From Thermohalobaculum xanthum (GTDB taxonomy: Bacteria; Pseudomonadota; Alphaproteobacteria; Rhodobacterales; Rhodobacteraceae): 64,000 nucleotides of DNA. Below are positions 26,117 through 34,494 of the stretch, piece after piece. The notes below the pieces were generated by a model. The model did not search any database and was not told the DNA's origin. It saw only the letters and a program-made list of their open reading frames with translations. The stretch is from positions 310,001-374,000 of the forward strand of contig NZ_JAEHHL010000002.1 of assembly GCF_016623495.1 (NCBI RefSeq), read 5' to 3'. Position 1 is the first letter of the stretch. Every line of letters starts with the position of its first letter. The position numbers and the translations under genes were made by a program.

Positions 26117-27133
26117 ATGAGCGGCGACCGCGAGACGATCACGCTGGCCGAGGCACGAGAGCTTGCACTGGCGGCTCTGACCCGGCACGGATGCGACAAG
26201 GCGAACGCCGAGGCGGTTGCCAGCGTCATGCTCGCGGCCGAGGCGGACCGTGCCGAGAGCCACGGCCTGTTCCGCCTGCCGGGCTATGTCGCCTCGCTCA
26301 AGTCCGGCAAGGTCGATGGGCGGGCGAAACCGGCCGTGAGCCGGCCGGCGCCCGGGATCGTCCGCGTGGACGGCAAGCTCGGATTTGCGCCGCTTGCCAT
26401 CGAGATGGGACGCGCGCCGCTGGTCGAGGCAGCACGGTCGCAGGGGGTGGCCGCGCTCGCCCTGGTCCGCATCCACCATTTCGCGGCCCTCTGGCCCGAG
26501 GTCGAGGCGCTGGCCGCCCACGGCCTGGCCGCCCTGGCCTGCACTTGCGCGACGCCGATGGTCGCGCCCGCGGGCGGGACGAAGCCATTTTTCGGCACCA
26601 ACCCGCTCGCCTTCGCCTTTCCGCGCCACGACGCGCCGCCGGTGGTCTTCGACCAGGCGTCTGCCGCGATGGCTCGTGGTGACGTCACGATCCATGCGCG
26701 CGAGGGCAAGCCGGTGCCGCCGGGGACCGGCGTCGGGCCCGACGGCCAGCCGACGACCGACCCTGCCGAGGTGTTGAAGGGCGCGCAGCTGCCATTCGGC
26801 GGATACAAGGGGTCGAACATCGCCCTGATGATCGAATTGCTCGCCGGGGCCCTGATCGGCGAAGTCTTCAGCCCGGAATCGGGGCGCAGCGGCCCCGCCG
26901 ACGGCGGGCCGCCCGTTGGCGGCGAGTTGATCATCGCCCTTGACCCCGAGCGGTTCGGTGCCGGCACCTGGGGCGAACGCGTCGAGAGCTTCCTCGCCGA
27001 GATGCTGGAGCAGCCGGGCGTCCGGCTACCGGGCGCGCGCAGGCACCTCAACCGCGCCGAAACGGGCGAGACTGGGGTTTACGTCCCGAGGGCGCTGCTC
27101 GCGGAGATCCGCGATCTCGCCGGGGTCGGATGA
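26117..27133 (+). CDS. Malate/L-lactate dehydrogenase-family reductase, DpkA-type
   Basis: NAD(P)-dependent oxidoreductase of the Ldh_2 family, 338 residues. RAESHGLFRLPGY (about 45-57), IHHFAALWPEVE with His120/His121, GGTKPFFGTNPLAFAFPR and PFGGYKGSNIALMIE are characteristic. The HHFAALWP form points to delta1-piperideine-2-carboxylate / delta1-pyrroline-2-carboxylate reductases of lysine and proline catabolism rather than to malate or sulfolactate dehydrogenases. It would use a cyclic imine and NADPH. GGAGG precedes the ATG. The stop overlaps the ATG of the ModE-like gene by four bases, an odd partnership with no obvious metabolic link. Confidence 0.85.
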   Translation: MSGDRETITLAEARELALAALTRHGCDKANAEAVASVMLAAEADRAESHGLFRLPGYVASLKSGKVDGRAKPAVSRPAPGIVRVDGKLGFAPLAIEMGRAPLVEAARSQGVAALALVRIHHFAALWPEVEALAAHGLAALACTCATPMVAPAGGTKPFFGTNPLAFAFPRHDAPPVVFDQASAAMARGDVTIHAREGKPVPPGTGVGPDGQPTTDPAEVLKGAQLPFGGYKGSNIALMIELLAGALIGEVFSPESGRSGPADGGPPVGGELIIALDPERFGAGTWGERVESFLAEMLEQPGVRLPGARRHLNRAETGETGVYVPRALLAEIRDLAGVG

Positions 27134-27501
27134 AGCGCGGCAACAAGACGGCGGGGCTTCGCCTGAGGCTCGTGCTCGCCCCCGACATCGCGATCGGGCC
27201 CGGCAAGGCCGACCTCCTCGACGGGATCCGCGACACCGGCTCGATCGCGGCGGCGGGCCGCCGGCTCGGAATGAGCTACAAGCGCGCCTGGCTGCTGGTC
27301 GAGACAATGAACCGCTGCTTCCGATCCCCCCTGGTCGAAGCCACGAAGGGGGGCAGCAAGGGTGGTGGCGCCATGCTCACCCCGCTCGGGACAGAGGTGC
27401 TCGCACGCTTTCGCAAGCTCGAGGCGGCCGCTTTTTCCGCCGGGTCCGTCGAGATCGATGCCCTGAGCGCACTGCTACGCGATATATCCGAAGAGAAATA
27501 A
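27130..27501 (+). CDS. modE: ModE-type winged-helix regulator, DNA-binding domain only
   Basis: A 123-residue protein matching the N-terminal LysR-like winged helix of ModE: ADLLDGIRDTGSIAAAGRRLGMSYKRAWLL is the helix-turn-helix (about 27-56), then MNRCFRSPLVEATKGGSKGGG and LTPLGTEVL. The molybdate-binding Mop domains of full ModE are missing, a short form common in Alphaproteobacteria that senses molybdate indirectly or not at all. It starts within the stop codon of the preceding reductase. A 24-base Mo-box-like inverted repeat overlaps its own stop codon, ahead of modA, so it probably controls modABC. Confidence 0.88.
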   Translation: MKRGNKTAGLRLRLVLAPDIAIGPGKADLLDGIRDTGSIAAAGRRLGMSYKRAWLLVETMNRCFRSPLVEATKGGSKGGGAMLTPLGTEVLARFRKLEAAAFSAGSVEIDALSALLRDISEEK

Positions 27502-27503
27502 CG
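27480..27503. promoter_or_regulatory. Putative Mo-box (ModE operator) in front of modA
   Basis: CGATAT, 12 bases, ATAACG. The half-sites are inverted (CGWTAT against CGTTAT) and the total length of 24 equals that of the E. coli modA operator as I know it. It covers the modE stop codon (TAA 27499-27501) and lies 64 bases before the modA start. An AT-rich island in a GC-rich coding end supports a regulatory role. Confidence 0.6.
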
Positions 27504-27567
27504 CTTGCCGCCTGTCCCGACGCGCGGCACTCTCGCGCCCGACCAGCGCAATCGTCAGGGAAGACCG

Positions 27568-28353
27568 ATGCCGGACACCCCGATCGCCAGGCTTTCGCGG
27601 CGCGTCCGGGTTTGCGCCGCCGTCATGCTCGGCCTTGCGTTCCTTCCGGTCGCAGCCCCGGCGGGCGAGTCGCGGGTCGCGGTCGCGACGAACTTCCTCG
27701 ACGCCGCCGAGGCGCTTGCCATCGGGTTCGAGACGGAAACCGGGCATCGCCTGAGCTTCACCGCAGGGGCGACCGGCAAGCTCTACGCCCAGATCGTGGA
27801 GGGTGCGCCATTCGACGTGTTTCTCGCGGCGGATCAGGCCCGGCCCGAGCGGCTCGTGGCAGAGGGGCTGGCGGAGGAAGGCAGCCAGTTCACTTACGCG
27901 ACCGGGCGGCTCGCGCTCTGGAGTGCCGAGGCCGGGCGGGTCGGTGCGGACGGCTCCGTCACGCTTGCGGAGGGCGACTTCCGGGCCCTCGCCATCGCGA
28001 ATCCCGACCTTGCCCCTTACGGCGTGGCCGCAAGTGAGACGCTTGGGAACCTCGGGCTCTGGGAGGCGCTGACACCGAAGATCGTCATGGGACAGAACAT
28101 CGGCCAGACGCTCGCGCTCGTGGCCACGGGCAACGCCGAACTGGGGCTGGTGGCGCTTGCCGCGCTTCAGGCGCCCGGGCAGTCGCTTGGTGGCAGCGCG
28201 TGGGAGGTGCCGCTCGAGCTGCATTCGCCCATCCGTCAGGACGCGGTTCTGCTGACGCGCGGCCACGACAACCAGGCCGCGCGCGCATTTCTTGAGTACC
28301 TTCAGAGCCCCGGGGCTCGGGGGCTGATCGCCAGCTTCGGCTATGGCGATTGA
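27568..28353 (+). CDS. modA: Molybdate ABC transporter, periplasmic binding protein
   Basis: ModA of 261 residues. Start ATG 27568 is preceded by AGGGAAG; longer in-frame starts cover the putative operator. Signal peptide about 1-33 (LSRRVRVCAAVMLGLAFLPVAAPAG). Mature motifs VAVATNFLDAAEALAIGFE, TAGATGKLYAQIVEGAPFDVFLAAD, NPDLAPYG and GLVALAALQAP are those of ModA, including the early Asn and the ATGKL loop that bind molybdate. It delivers molybdate to ModBC and so supports MoeA, encoded earlier in the window. Confidence 0.95.
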   Translation: MPDTPIARLSRRVRVCAAVMLGLAFLPVAAPAGESRVAVATNFLDAAEALAIGFETETGHRLSFTAGATGKLYAQIVEGAPFDVFLAADQARPERLVAEGLAEEGSQFTYATGRLALWSAEAGRVGADGSVTLAEGDFRALAIANPDLAPYGVAASETLGNLGLWEALTPKIVMGQNIGQTLALVATGNAELGLVALAALQAPGQSLGGSAWEVPLELHSPIRQDAVLLTRGHDNQAARAFLEYLQSPGARGLIASFGYGD

Positions 28354-28371
28354 CGGCGGCGGAGGGGCGGA

Positions 28372-29049
28372 ATGGCGTTCGACGATCTGGGACCGCTCTG
28401 GCTGACGCTGCAGCTCGCCGCGGTGACGACGCTGGTGCTGGTGGTCCTCGGAACGCCGCTTGCCTGGTGGCTTGCCTTCACCCGCGCGCGGATCAAGCCT
28501 GCGGTCGAGGCGGTGACCGCCCTGCCGCTGGTGCTGCCGCCCACGGTGATGGGGTTCTACCTTCTGGTGCTGATGAGCCCTGGCAATCCGCTGGGCGGGG
28601 CATGGCTTCGGTTCACGGGCGACACGCTGAGCTTTTCGTTCAGCGGGCTGGTGATCGCCTCCGTGATCTATTCGCTGCCCTTCATGGTGCAGCCGCTGCA
28701 GAGCGCGTTCGAAACCATCGGGCGCGCGCCGGTCGAGGCGGCCGCGACGCTTGGCGCCGGTCCGCTCGACAGGTTCCTGACCGTGGCCTCGCCCCTCGCC
28801 TTCCGCGGCTATCTGACCGCGATGGTCCTGACCTTCGCGCATACGATCGGCGAGTTCGGCGTCGTGCTGATGGTTGGCGGGAATATTCGCGGCGAGACCC
28901 GCGTGATCTCGATCGCGATCTACGAGCATGTCGAGACCCTCGACTACGCCGCAGCGCACGGCCTGTCGGCGCTGCTGCTCGCCTTCTCGTTCATCGTCCT
29001 GCTGGCCATCTATGCGATGAACGGCGGGCGGGCGCTGCGGGCGCGGTGA
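28372..29049 (+). CDS. modB: Molybdate ABC transporter, permease
   Basis: Permease of 225 residues with about five to six membrane helices. The EAA loop that contacts the ATPase is EAAATLGAGPLDRFLTVASP (about 120-140). The N-terminus MAFDDLGPLWLTLQLAAVTTL is typical of ModB. A strong ribosome site (GGAGGGG) precedes the start. Its stop overlaps the modC start by one base (TGATG), so the two are coupled. Confidence 0.95.
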   Translation: MAFDDLGPLWLTLQLAAVTTLVLVVLGTPLAWWLAFTRARIKPAVEAVTALPLVLPPTVMGFYLLVLMSPGNPLGGAWLRFTGDTLSFSFSGLVIASVIYSLPFMVQPLQSAFETIGRAPVEAAATLGAGPLDRFLTVASPLAFRGYLTAMVLTFAHTIGEFGVVLMVGGNIRGETRVISIAIYEHVETLDYAAAHGLSALLLAFSFIVLLAIYAMNGGRALRAR

Positions 29050-30179
29050 TGGCGGCGGCACTCGACATCGCGGTCTCGGCGCGCCTCGGGGGCTTCGAAC
29101 TGGACGTGCGCCATGCGTTCGCCCTGTCGGGCGTCACGGCGCTTTTCGGCGCCAGCGGATCGGGCAAGACCACGCTCCTGCGCATCATTGCCGGCCTGGA
29201 GGACGGCGCGCGGGGGACGGTCGATTACGCCGGCGAGACCTGGCTGTCGAGCGCCGAGCGCATCCGCACGCCCGCGCATCGTCGCGGGGTCGGCGTGGTC
29301 TTCCAGGATGCGCGCCTGTTCACGCATCTCGACGTCGCGGGGAACCTTGGATACGCGCTTCGCCGCGCCCGGCACACCGGACCGAGGCCCAGTCTCGAGG
29401 CCGTGAGCGCCGCGCTCGACCTCGCACCCCTGATGAACCGCAGGACCGACGCGCTCTCGGGTGGCGAGCGCCAGCGCGTGGCGATGGGGCGCGCGCTTCT
29501 CTCGGCCCCGCGCCTCATGCTGCTCGACGAGCCGCTTGCCGCGCTCGACAACCGGCGCAAGGCGGCGATCCTGCCCTATATCGAGCGTGTGGTGCACGAG
29601 TTCGGGATCCCCGCGATCTACGTGACCCACGCGATCGACGAGGTCGCTCATCTCGCCGACCGGATCGTCGTGATGACCGAAGGGCGCGTCGCGGCCACGG
29701 GCGATCTGCCCGAGGCGCTCGAGCGGCTAGACCTGCAGCCGCTCACCGGGCATTTCGAAGCCGGCGTTCTGCTCGAGGTGACGGTCACCGCGCAGAACCT
29801 GGCCCATCGGCTGACGCATGTGGATTTCGGTGGCCAGCCGATGACGATGCCGATGCTCAACATCCCCCTTGGCGAGACCATCCGCCTGCGCGCCCGCGCC
29901 CGCGACGTCTCGATCGCCACCGAGCCGCCGCGAGGGCTTTCGATCCGCAATGTGCTGGAGGGGAGGATCGCGGACATCACCGAGGAGCCGGAGACCGCCT
30001 TCGCCGAAGTCTCGGTCGAAACGCCGAGCGGTCACGTGCGCGCGCGCCTCACGCGGCTTTCGGTCGAGGAACTCGGGCTTGAGCGGGGCCAGCAGGTCTA
30101 CGCCCTGATCAAGTCGGTCGCCTTCGACCGCCGCGTCGTCCCGCGCGGCTCGGGCGCGCCGGTCAGCCCGGAAAGATGA
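29049..30179 (+). CDS. modC: Molybdate ABC transporter, ATP-binding protein
   Basis: ATPase of 376 residues. Walker A GASGSGKTT (about 34-42), Q-loop VVFQDARLF, signature LSGGERQRVAMGRAL, Walker B LMLLDEPLAALD and the switch VTHAID are all present. A TOBE/Mop-type domain follows at about 290-360 (EEPETAFAEVSVETPSGHVRARL), as in ModC. It may bind molybdate there for regulation. The start overlaps modB. The last 17 bases overlap the end of the convergent MaoC-family gene. Confidence 0.95.
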   Translation: MAAALDIAVSARLGGFELDVRHAFALSGVTALFGASGSGKTTLLRIIAGLEDGARGTVDYAGETWLSSAERIRTPAHRRGVGVVFQDARLFTHLDVAGNLGYALRRARHTGPRPSLEAVSAALDLAPLMNRRTDALSGGERQRVAMGRALLSAPRLMLLDEPLAALDNRRKAAILPYIERVVHEFGIPAIYVTHAIDEVAHLADRIVVMTEGRVAATGDLPEALERLDLQPLTGHFEAGVLLEVTVTAQNLAHRLTHVDFGGQPMTMPMLNIPLGETIRLRARARDVSIATEPPRGLSIRNVLEGRIADITEEPETAFAEVSVETPSGHVRARLTRLSVEELGLERGQQVYALIKSVAFDRRVVPRGSGAPVSPER

Positions 30180-30612
30180 GCAGGATGTTCCGGGCTGCAA
30201 ATGCCGGGCGCGCGGCGCCGTCGAGTTCCATGACGCTGTCGATGGCAAGCCGAAGCCCCTCGCCCGACGGCTCGACCGCGGCCAGCGTCTGCCGCAGCCG
30301 CACCCGCCCACCCGAGGGCACAGGCGTGATGAAACGCAGCCGGTCCAGACCGTAGTTGATGCGCCGCCCCTCGCCGCGCAGGCGCCAGCGGGACTCGGCG
30401 AGCCGCGGGATCAGCGAAAGCGTCAGGTAGCCATGCGCGATGGTCCCGCCGATCTCGGCCGTCGCGCGGGGCACGTCGACATGGATCCACTGGTGATCCC
30501 CGGTCGCCGCCGCGAAACGGTCGATCATCGCCTGGTCGACCTCCAGCCAGTCCGAGAGGCAGATCTCCTGCCCCACCAGGCCGGGAATTTCCTCGAACGC
30601 GATCTCTCTCAC
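30163..30612 (-). CDS. MaoC-family dehydratase (R-specific enoyl-CoA hydratase type)
   Basis: Hot-dog fold protein of 149 residues starting at GTG 30612, which overlaps the stop of the SDR gene by four bases; no ATG is available. The hydratase motif Asp39-x4-His44 lies in GDHQWIHVD, followed by IAHGYLTLSLIPRL, as in PhaJ-like and NodN-like proteins. It would hydrate a 2-enoyl-CoA to an (R)-3-hydroxyacyl-CoA. Its partner SDR may oxidise or reduce the hydroxy group. The true substrate is not known from sequence. The gene end overlaps modC tail to tail. Confidence 0.85.
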   Translation of the reverse strand: MREIAFEEIPGLVGQEICLSDWLEVDQAMIDRFAAATGDHQWIHVDVPRATAEIGGTIAHGYLTLSLIPRLAESRWRLRGEGRRINYGLDRLRFITPVPSGGRVRLRQTLAAVEPSGEGLRLAIDSVMELDGAARPAFAARNILLIFPG

Positions 30613-31379
30613 ATCTTCACCGACATGCCGCCATCGACCGTGAGCACATGGCCCGTGACATAGCTCGCGCCGGGTGCGCAGAGAAAGACCGCCGCCGCGC
30701 CGATCTCGGCAGGCCGGCCCCATCGGCGCATGGGCGAGCGCATCGCGAGATAGTCGCCGACCGCACGGTCGTCGACCCACGCCTCGTTCGCCTCGGTCGC
30801 GAAGAACCCGGGAGCAATGGCGTTGACGCGGATGCCATGCGGCGCGAACTCGACCGCGTGGCTGCGCGTGAGTGCGGCCAGTGCTCCCTTGGCCAGCGTG
30901 TAGCCGGGATCGCCGCCACCCGCGAGCGGCCCGGCGATCGAGGTCACGTTGACGACCGAGCCCCCGCCGGCGCGCTTCATGCCGGGGATCGCGAGGCGCG
31001 TCAGCGCGTAGGCCGCCGTCGCGTTGACGGCAACGAGGCGGTCGACGTCCTCGGGCGCGAGTTCGCTGGTCGGTCGACGGTCCCGCAGCGTCGCGTTGTT
31101 CACCAGGATGTCCGGCGCACGCTTGGCCGAGGCGAACCACTCCGCCGCCGTTTCGTGATTGGTCACGTCGAATGGCGCCGGGTCTGCGCTCAGCCCCTCG
31201 GCCTTCAGGTTGGCGGCCCGCTTGTCGAGGAGCTCGGCGTGGCGCCCGTTCAGCCAGACATGCGCGCCTGCCTCGGCGAGGGCGCGCGCGATCTCGAAGC
31301 CGAGCCCGCGGCCGGCACCGGTGACGAGCGCGACCCGGCCGGTCAGATCGAAGCGCGAGAGATGGGCGGCAGAGGTCAT
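30609..31379 (-). CDS. SDR-family oxidoreductase
   Basis: Short-chain dehydrogenase of 256 residues. Start MTSAAHLSRFDL at 31379; a start 29 codons upstream gives an unlikely N-terminus. The NAD(P) motif TGAGRGLG is at 20-27, NNAT replaces the usual NNAG at about 94-97, and the catalytic set is Ser147, Tyr160 and Lys164 (YTLAK). The C-terminus SYVTGHVLTVDGGMSVKM is classical for 3-oxoacyl-ACP/CoA reductases and gluconate dehydrogenases (the DFDLTGRVALVTG-type start also fits the latter). Coupled to the MaoC-family gene. Substrate uncertain. Confidence 0.88.
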   Translation of the reverse strand: MTSAAHLSRFDLTGRVALVTGAGRGLGFEIARALAEAGAHVWLNGRHAELLDKRAANLKAEGLSADPAPFDVTNHETAAEWFASAKRAPDILVNNATLRDRRPTSELAPEDVDRLVAVNATAAYALTRLAIPGMKRAGGGSVVNVTSIAGPLAGGGDPGYTLAKGALAALTRSHAVEFAPHGIRVNAIAPGFFATEANEAWVDDRAVGDYLAMRSPMRRWGRPAEIGAAAVFLCAPGASYVTGHVLTVDGGMSVKM

Positions 31380-31528
31380 GCGATCGCAATAGCCTGCATC
31401 CCGCACGCCGCAAAGCCTTCCGTTCACGACCGCGTCGCGGCTGCGCGAGGGTTTGACGTGAATCATGGCACGCCATGGGGGTCCGGGGCAGGCTCGATGC
31501 AGGATGACGCCGCCAGACGGAGAAAGAC

Positions 31529-31987
31529 ATGCGCAGAATGCCGACCCTCACCCTGATTGCCGCGGCATTGCTGATGCCGGCCTTCCCCGCCAGCGGCGAA
31601 TCCGCCCGCCCCGCGCGCGTCATGAGCATCCCTGTCCCGGATGCCGACCGCGGGCGCATCATTTTCGTCGCCAAGGGCTGCGTGGTCTGCCACGCGGTGA
31701 ACGGCGTCGGCGGCAAGGCGGGTCCTGCGCTCGACGCGAGCGAGCCGGCCGGCGTCTTCGACCCCCTCGACTTCGCGGCCCGCATGTGGCGCGGCGCCCC
31801 GGCGATGATCGAGCTTCAATCGCTGGAGTTCGGCTACCAGATCGACCTTACGGCGAATGACATCGCCGATCTCGCCGCCTTCGCCGAGAACCACGAGATC
31901 CAGCGCAAGTTCAGCGAGGACGAGATCCCCGAGATCATGCGCGGCTGGACGCTGGAGGGCTACGAGCTTCTGGAGGCGCCGCAATGA
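31529..31987 (+). CDS. c-type cytochrome, small, exported
   Basis: A 152-residue protein with a signal peptide (about 1-23, MRRMPTLTLIAAALLMPAFPAS) and one heme site, CVVCH at 51-55, preceded by GRIIFVAKG. Possible distal Met ligands occur at about 86-93 (MWRGAPAM). The C-terminal half is helical and charged. It is a periplasmic or membrane-attached electron carrier of unknown partner. The stop overlaps the start of the next cytochrome gene (ATGA), so the two probably work together. Confidence 0.88.
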   Translation: MRRMPTLTLIAAALLMPAFPASGESARPARVMSIPVPDADRGRIIFVAKGCVVCHAVNGVGGKAGPALDASEPAGVFDPLDFAARMWRGAPAMIELQSLEFGYQIDLTANDIADLAAFAENHEIQRKFSEDEIPEIMRGWTLEGYELLEAPQ

Positions 31988-32313
31988 CCGTCATCGGCGC
32001 CCGCTGGTCGCTGCTTGCAGCGCTCGTTGTCCTGGCGCCCATCGCGGGCTCGGCGCAGGAGCCCGATCTTGAACGCGGTCGCGAACTCGCGGTGCGCTGG
32101 TGTTCGGACTGCCACGTCGTCAGCCCCGACGGACCCGGCGGGGATGCGGGGCCTGCCTTCGAGTCGCTGGCCCGCGGCCGCAGCGACGAGGGATTGCGCG
32201 CCTGGGTCGCCGAACCGCACCCGCCGATGCCGGAACTCGACATCTCGGCCCGCGCTGTCGATGAAATCTCGGCCTATATCCGCAGCCTCGGGGCGTGCAA
32301 GCTGAGCTGCTGA
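31984..32313 (+). CDS. c-type cytochrome, small, exported
   Basis: A 109-residue class I cytochrome c. Signal peptide about 1-24 (ending GSAQE). Heme site CSDCH at 40-44, and Met82 in PHPPMPELD is the probable sixth ligand. The C-terminus ends in GACKLSC, giving two extra cysteines that are uncommon in exported cytochromes. Translationally coupled to the preceding cytochrome. The next gene is convergent, with a GC-rich hairpin between. The redox partner cannot be told from the neighbours. Confidence 0.88.
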   Translation: MTVIGARWSLLAALVVLAPIAGSAQEPDLERGRELAVRWCSDCHVVSPDGPGGDAGPAFESLARGRSDEGLRAWVAEPHPPMPELDISARAVDEISAYIRSLGACKLSC

Positions 32314-32330
32314 CCGGCGCCCGGCGCCGG
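32314..32330. terminator. GC hairpin between convergent cytochrome and holC genes
   Basis: CCGGCGC (32314-32320) pairs with GCGCCGG (32324-32330) over a CCG loop. It starts right after the cytochrome stop codon and faces the end of holC. There is no T-run, so factor-independent termination is uncertain. Confidence 0.4.
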
Positions 32331-32346
32331 GATTGAGGCGTCGAGC

Positions 32347-32814
32347 TCAGGCGCCGGAACTCGCCCGTTTCACCCACCGCCCGCCGTCTTCCTGCGCCCA
32401 GTAGACGGCGGTGAGGCCCGCACCGGAAACCGCCTTCCATTGCGCGCGAGCGCGCGTCACGGCATCCGGGTCGTGCCCGTCGAACAGAACCGCGACCGTC
32501 TGAAAGGCCGCCATCTCCTCGGAACTCGCCTCGGCGCCATCGATCAGGAAAAGCGCAACCGCGCCATTCGGGATGTCGGGACTGGTGGTGAGCCAGACCG
32601 GCTGGCGCTCGGGCATCGGGTCGCCATCCTTGCCGTGCGGCAGGAAGCCATCGTCACGCCAGGTCCACAGGCGCGTGTCGAGCGCCTCGATACGCTCGGG
32701 GATCGCGCCCCGAACGGCCGCACGCCAGCCCCGGTCGAGGCAGCGCTCGAGCATCACCGGGAGCGCCACCTCCATCGGCTGCTGCGTCAGGTGGTAGAAC
32801 CGGACCTCGGCCAA
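32347..32814 (-). CDS. holC: DNA polymerase III chi subunit
   Basis: HolC of 155 residues, the clamp-loader subunit that links DNA polymerase III to SSB. It begins with TTG at 32814, 10 bases after the pepA stop, with GTGAGG upstream; no ATG fits. EVRFYHLTQQPMEVALP at the start and RLWTWRDDGFLPHG, then PVWLTTSPDIPNGA and LFDGHDPDAVTRAR, match the family. It follows pepA, as in many Alphaproteobacteria, and ends toward the cytochrome genes. Confidence 0.92.
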   Translation of the reverse strand: MAEVRFYHLTQQPMEVALPVMLERCLDRGWRAAVRGAIPERIEALDTRLWTWRDDGFLPHGKDGDPMPERQPVWLTTSPDIPNGAVALFLIDGAEASSEEMAAFQTVAVLFDGHDPDAVTRARAQWKAVSGAGLTAVYWAQEDGGRWVKRASSGA

Positions 32815-32824
32815 TCGCTACGCC

Positions 32825-34318
32825 TCACCCCTCGTATTCTTCCCGGATCAGCGTATCGAGCGCGGCCACGCCCCAGCCCGTCGCGCCCTTGGGGGCAAGA
32901 TCGGTGCCGGACGACGTCTCGGCCACGCCGGCGATGTCGATGTGGATCCAGGGCATTCCGTCCTTGATGAAGCGCGCGAGAAACTCGGCCGCGGTGATGG
33001 AGCCGGCCTGGCGGCCGCCGGTGTTCTTCACGTCGGCCTTGCGGGACTTGATCTGCTCGGCATAGGGCTTGCCCAGAGGCATGCGCCAAGCGTCGTCGCC
33101 GCTGGCCTCGCAGGCAGCCGCAAAGGCGGCCGCGAACTCGTCGTCATTGGCGTACCACCCCGCCCGGTGATGGCCGAGCGCGATGATGATCGCGCCCGTG
33201 AGTGTCGCGAGATCGATCACGCCCCTCGGCTGGTAGGTCTCCTGCGTGTACCAGAGCGCATCGGCCAGCACGAGGCGCCCCTCGGCGTCGGTGTTGATCA
33301 CCTCGATCGTGTCACCCTTCATCGACTTCACGATGTCGCCCGGGCGCTGGGCGAGGCCGTCGGGCATGTTCTCGACCAGCCCGACCACGCCGATGACGTT
33401 CGCCTTGGCCTTGCGCAAGGCGAGGGTCCGCATCACGCCCGCCACGACGCCCGCCCCGCCCATGTCCATCGTCATGTCCTCCATGCCGGCGGCAGGCTTG
33501 AGCGAAATGCCGCCGGTGTCGAAGACCACGCCCTTGCCGACCAGCGCGAGCGGCGGCTCGTCCGCCTTGCCGCCCTGCCAGCGCATCACGACCAGCTTCG
33601 ATTCCGAGGCCGAGCCCTGGCCAACGGCGAGCAGGGCGCGAGCGCCGATCTTCTCGAGTTCTTCCTCGCCCAGGATCTCGACCTCGAGGCCCAGCTCCTG
33701 CATCGCCGCCAGACGCGCCGCGAACTCGTCGGTCGTCAGCCGGTTTGCCGGCTCGTTCACCAGGTCGCGGGTGAAGAAGATGCCTTCCGCCAATGCCGCA
33801 TGTGGCGCCGAGAGGCGCGCGAGCGTCTCGGGCCGGTCTGCAAGCACCGTGATCTCGCGCGATGCATCGGCGGGTTTTTCGTCGTCCGAGGCGCTCTTGT
33901 ATTCGCGGAAGTCATAGAGCCTCAGGGCCACCGCAAGGACGAGATCGGCGACGACCGCATCGTCAGCTATGCCGCCGGTCGCGATCGTCACCGCCCCCTT
34001 GCCGAGCGCCTTGGCAATCGCGCCGCCGGTCTTGCGCGCGGCCACCGCCCCGGGCTCGCTGCCCAGCGACGCCATGATCACGGCGCGCGCCGCGGTGCCG
34101 GAAGGGAAGGCGAACTTCACGATTGCGCCCGCCTTGGCCTTGAAGTCCTCGTCGCCGGCCGAGCGCGTGAGCGCGCCTCCCATCGCCTTGTCGAGACGCA
34201 CGGCCCCCGGCGCGAGCGCTCCCTCGCCATCGACGAATACCACGATGGTGCCCTCGGTCACGGCGAGATCGGCATCCGCCTCGGGCGAAAAACGGATCGA
34301 AGGGGGCGTCGTGCTCAT
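32825..34318 (-). CDS. pepA: Leucyl aminopeptidase
   Basis: M17 aminopeptidase of 497 residues. Start ATG 34318 has AAGGAG upstream; a longer in-frame start runs into the divergent intergenic region. The C-terminal catalytic half contains the metal ligands and signatures: VGKGVVFDTGGISLKPAAGM, MDMGGAGVVAG, NTDAEGRLVLADAL and the LATLTGA region. The N-terminal half is the variable domain. It removes N-terminal residues from peptides and in some bacteria also binds DNA; the latter cannot be judged here. It is divergent from lptF and followed by holC. Confidence 0.96.
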   Translation of the reverse strand: MSTTPPSIRFSPEADADLAVTEGTIVVFVDGEGALAPGAVRLDKAMGGALTRSAGDEDFKAKAGAIVKFAFPSGTAARAVIMASLGSEPGAVAARKTGGAIAKALGKGAVTIATGGIADDAVVADLVLAVALRLYDFREYKSASDDEKPADASREITVLADRPETLARLSAPHAALAEGIFFTRDLVNEPANRLTTDEFAARLAAMQELGLEVEILGEEELEKIGARALLAVGQGSASESKLVVMRWQGGKADEPPLALVGKGVVFDTGGISLKPAAGMEDMTMDMGGAGVVAGVMRTLALRKAKANVIGVVGLVENMPDGLAQRPGDIVKSMKGDTIEVINTDAEGRLVLADALWYTQETYQPRGVIDLATLTGAIIIALGHHRAGWYANDDEFAAAFAAACEASGDDAWRMPLGKPYAEQIKSRKADVKNTGGRQAGSITAAEFLARFIKDGMPWIHIDIAGVAETSSGTDLAPKGATGWGVAALDTLIREEYEG

Positions 34319-34494
34319 GCGGGAATCTCCTTGCGGTCTGCCTCGGAGACCACACCTAGCCCTTGGCGCCGGCTCTGACCAGAGGGGGCAGCGCAGATCC
34401 GCGCCCTGCCCGCCGATGACGCCATTCCGGCCTTGCCCTTCGTGGGTCGGCACACCATGATCCGCGCGACCAACCCTGACCGGAGCCCGACCGA

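Noticed and set aside
25487-26120. Plus-strand open frames upstream of the DpkA-type reductase
   Set aside because: Arg/Ser/Pro-rich with no ribosome site or family likeness; the minus-strand frame with hydrophobic segments is more protein-like.
28350-29048. Extension of the modC frame upstream through modB
   Set aside because: The upstream part lies in another frame of the clearly real modB and is Arg-rich; modC starts at the ATG overlapping the modB stop.
34319-34494. tRNA or small RNA gene in the pepA-lptF gap
   Set aside because: No cloverleaf or T-loop signature; looks like an ordinary divergent promoter region. No tRNA was found elsewhere in the window either.
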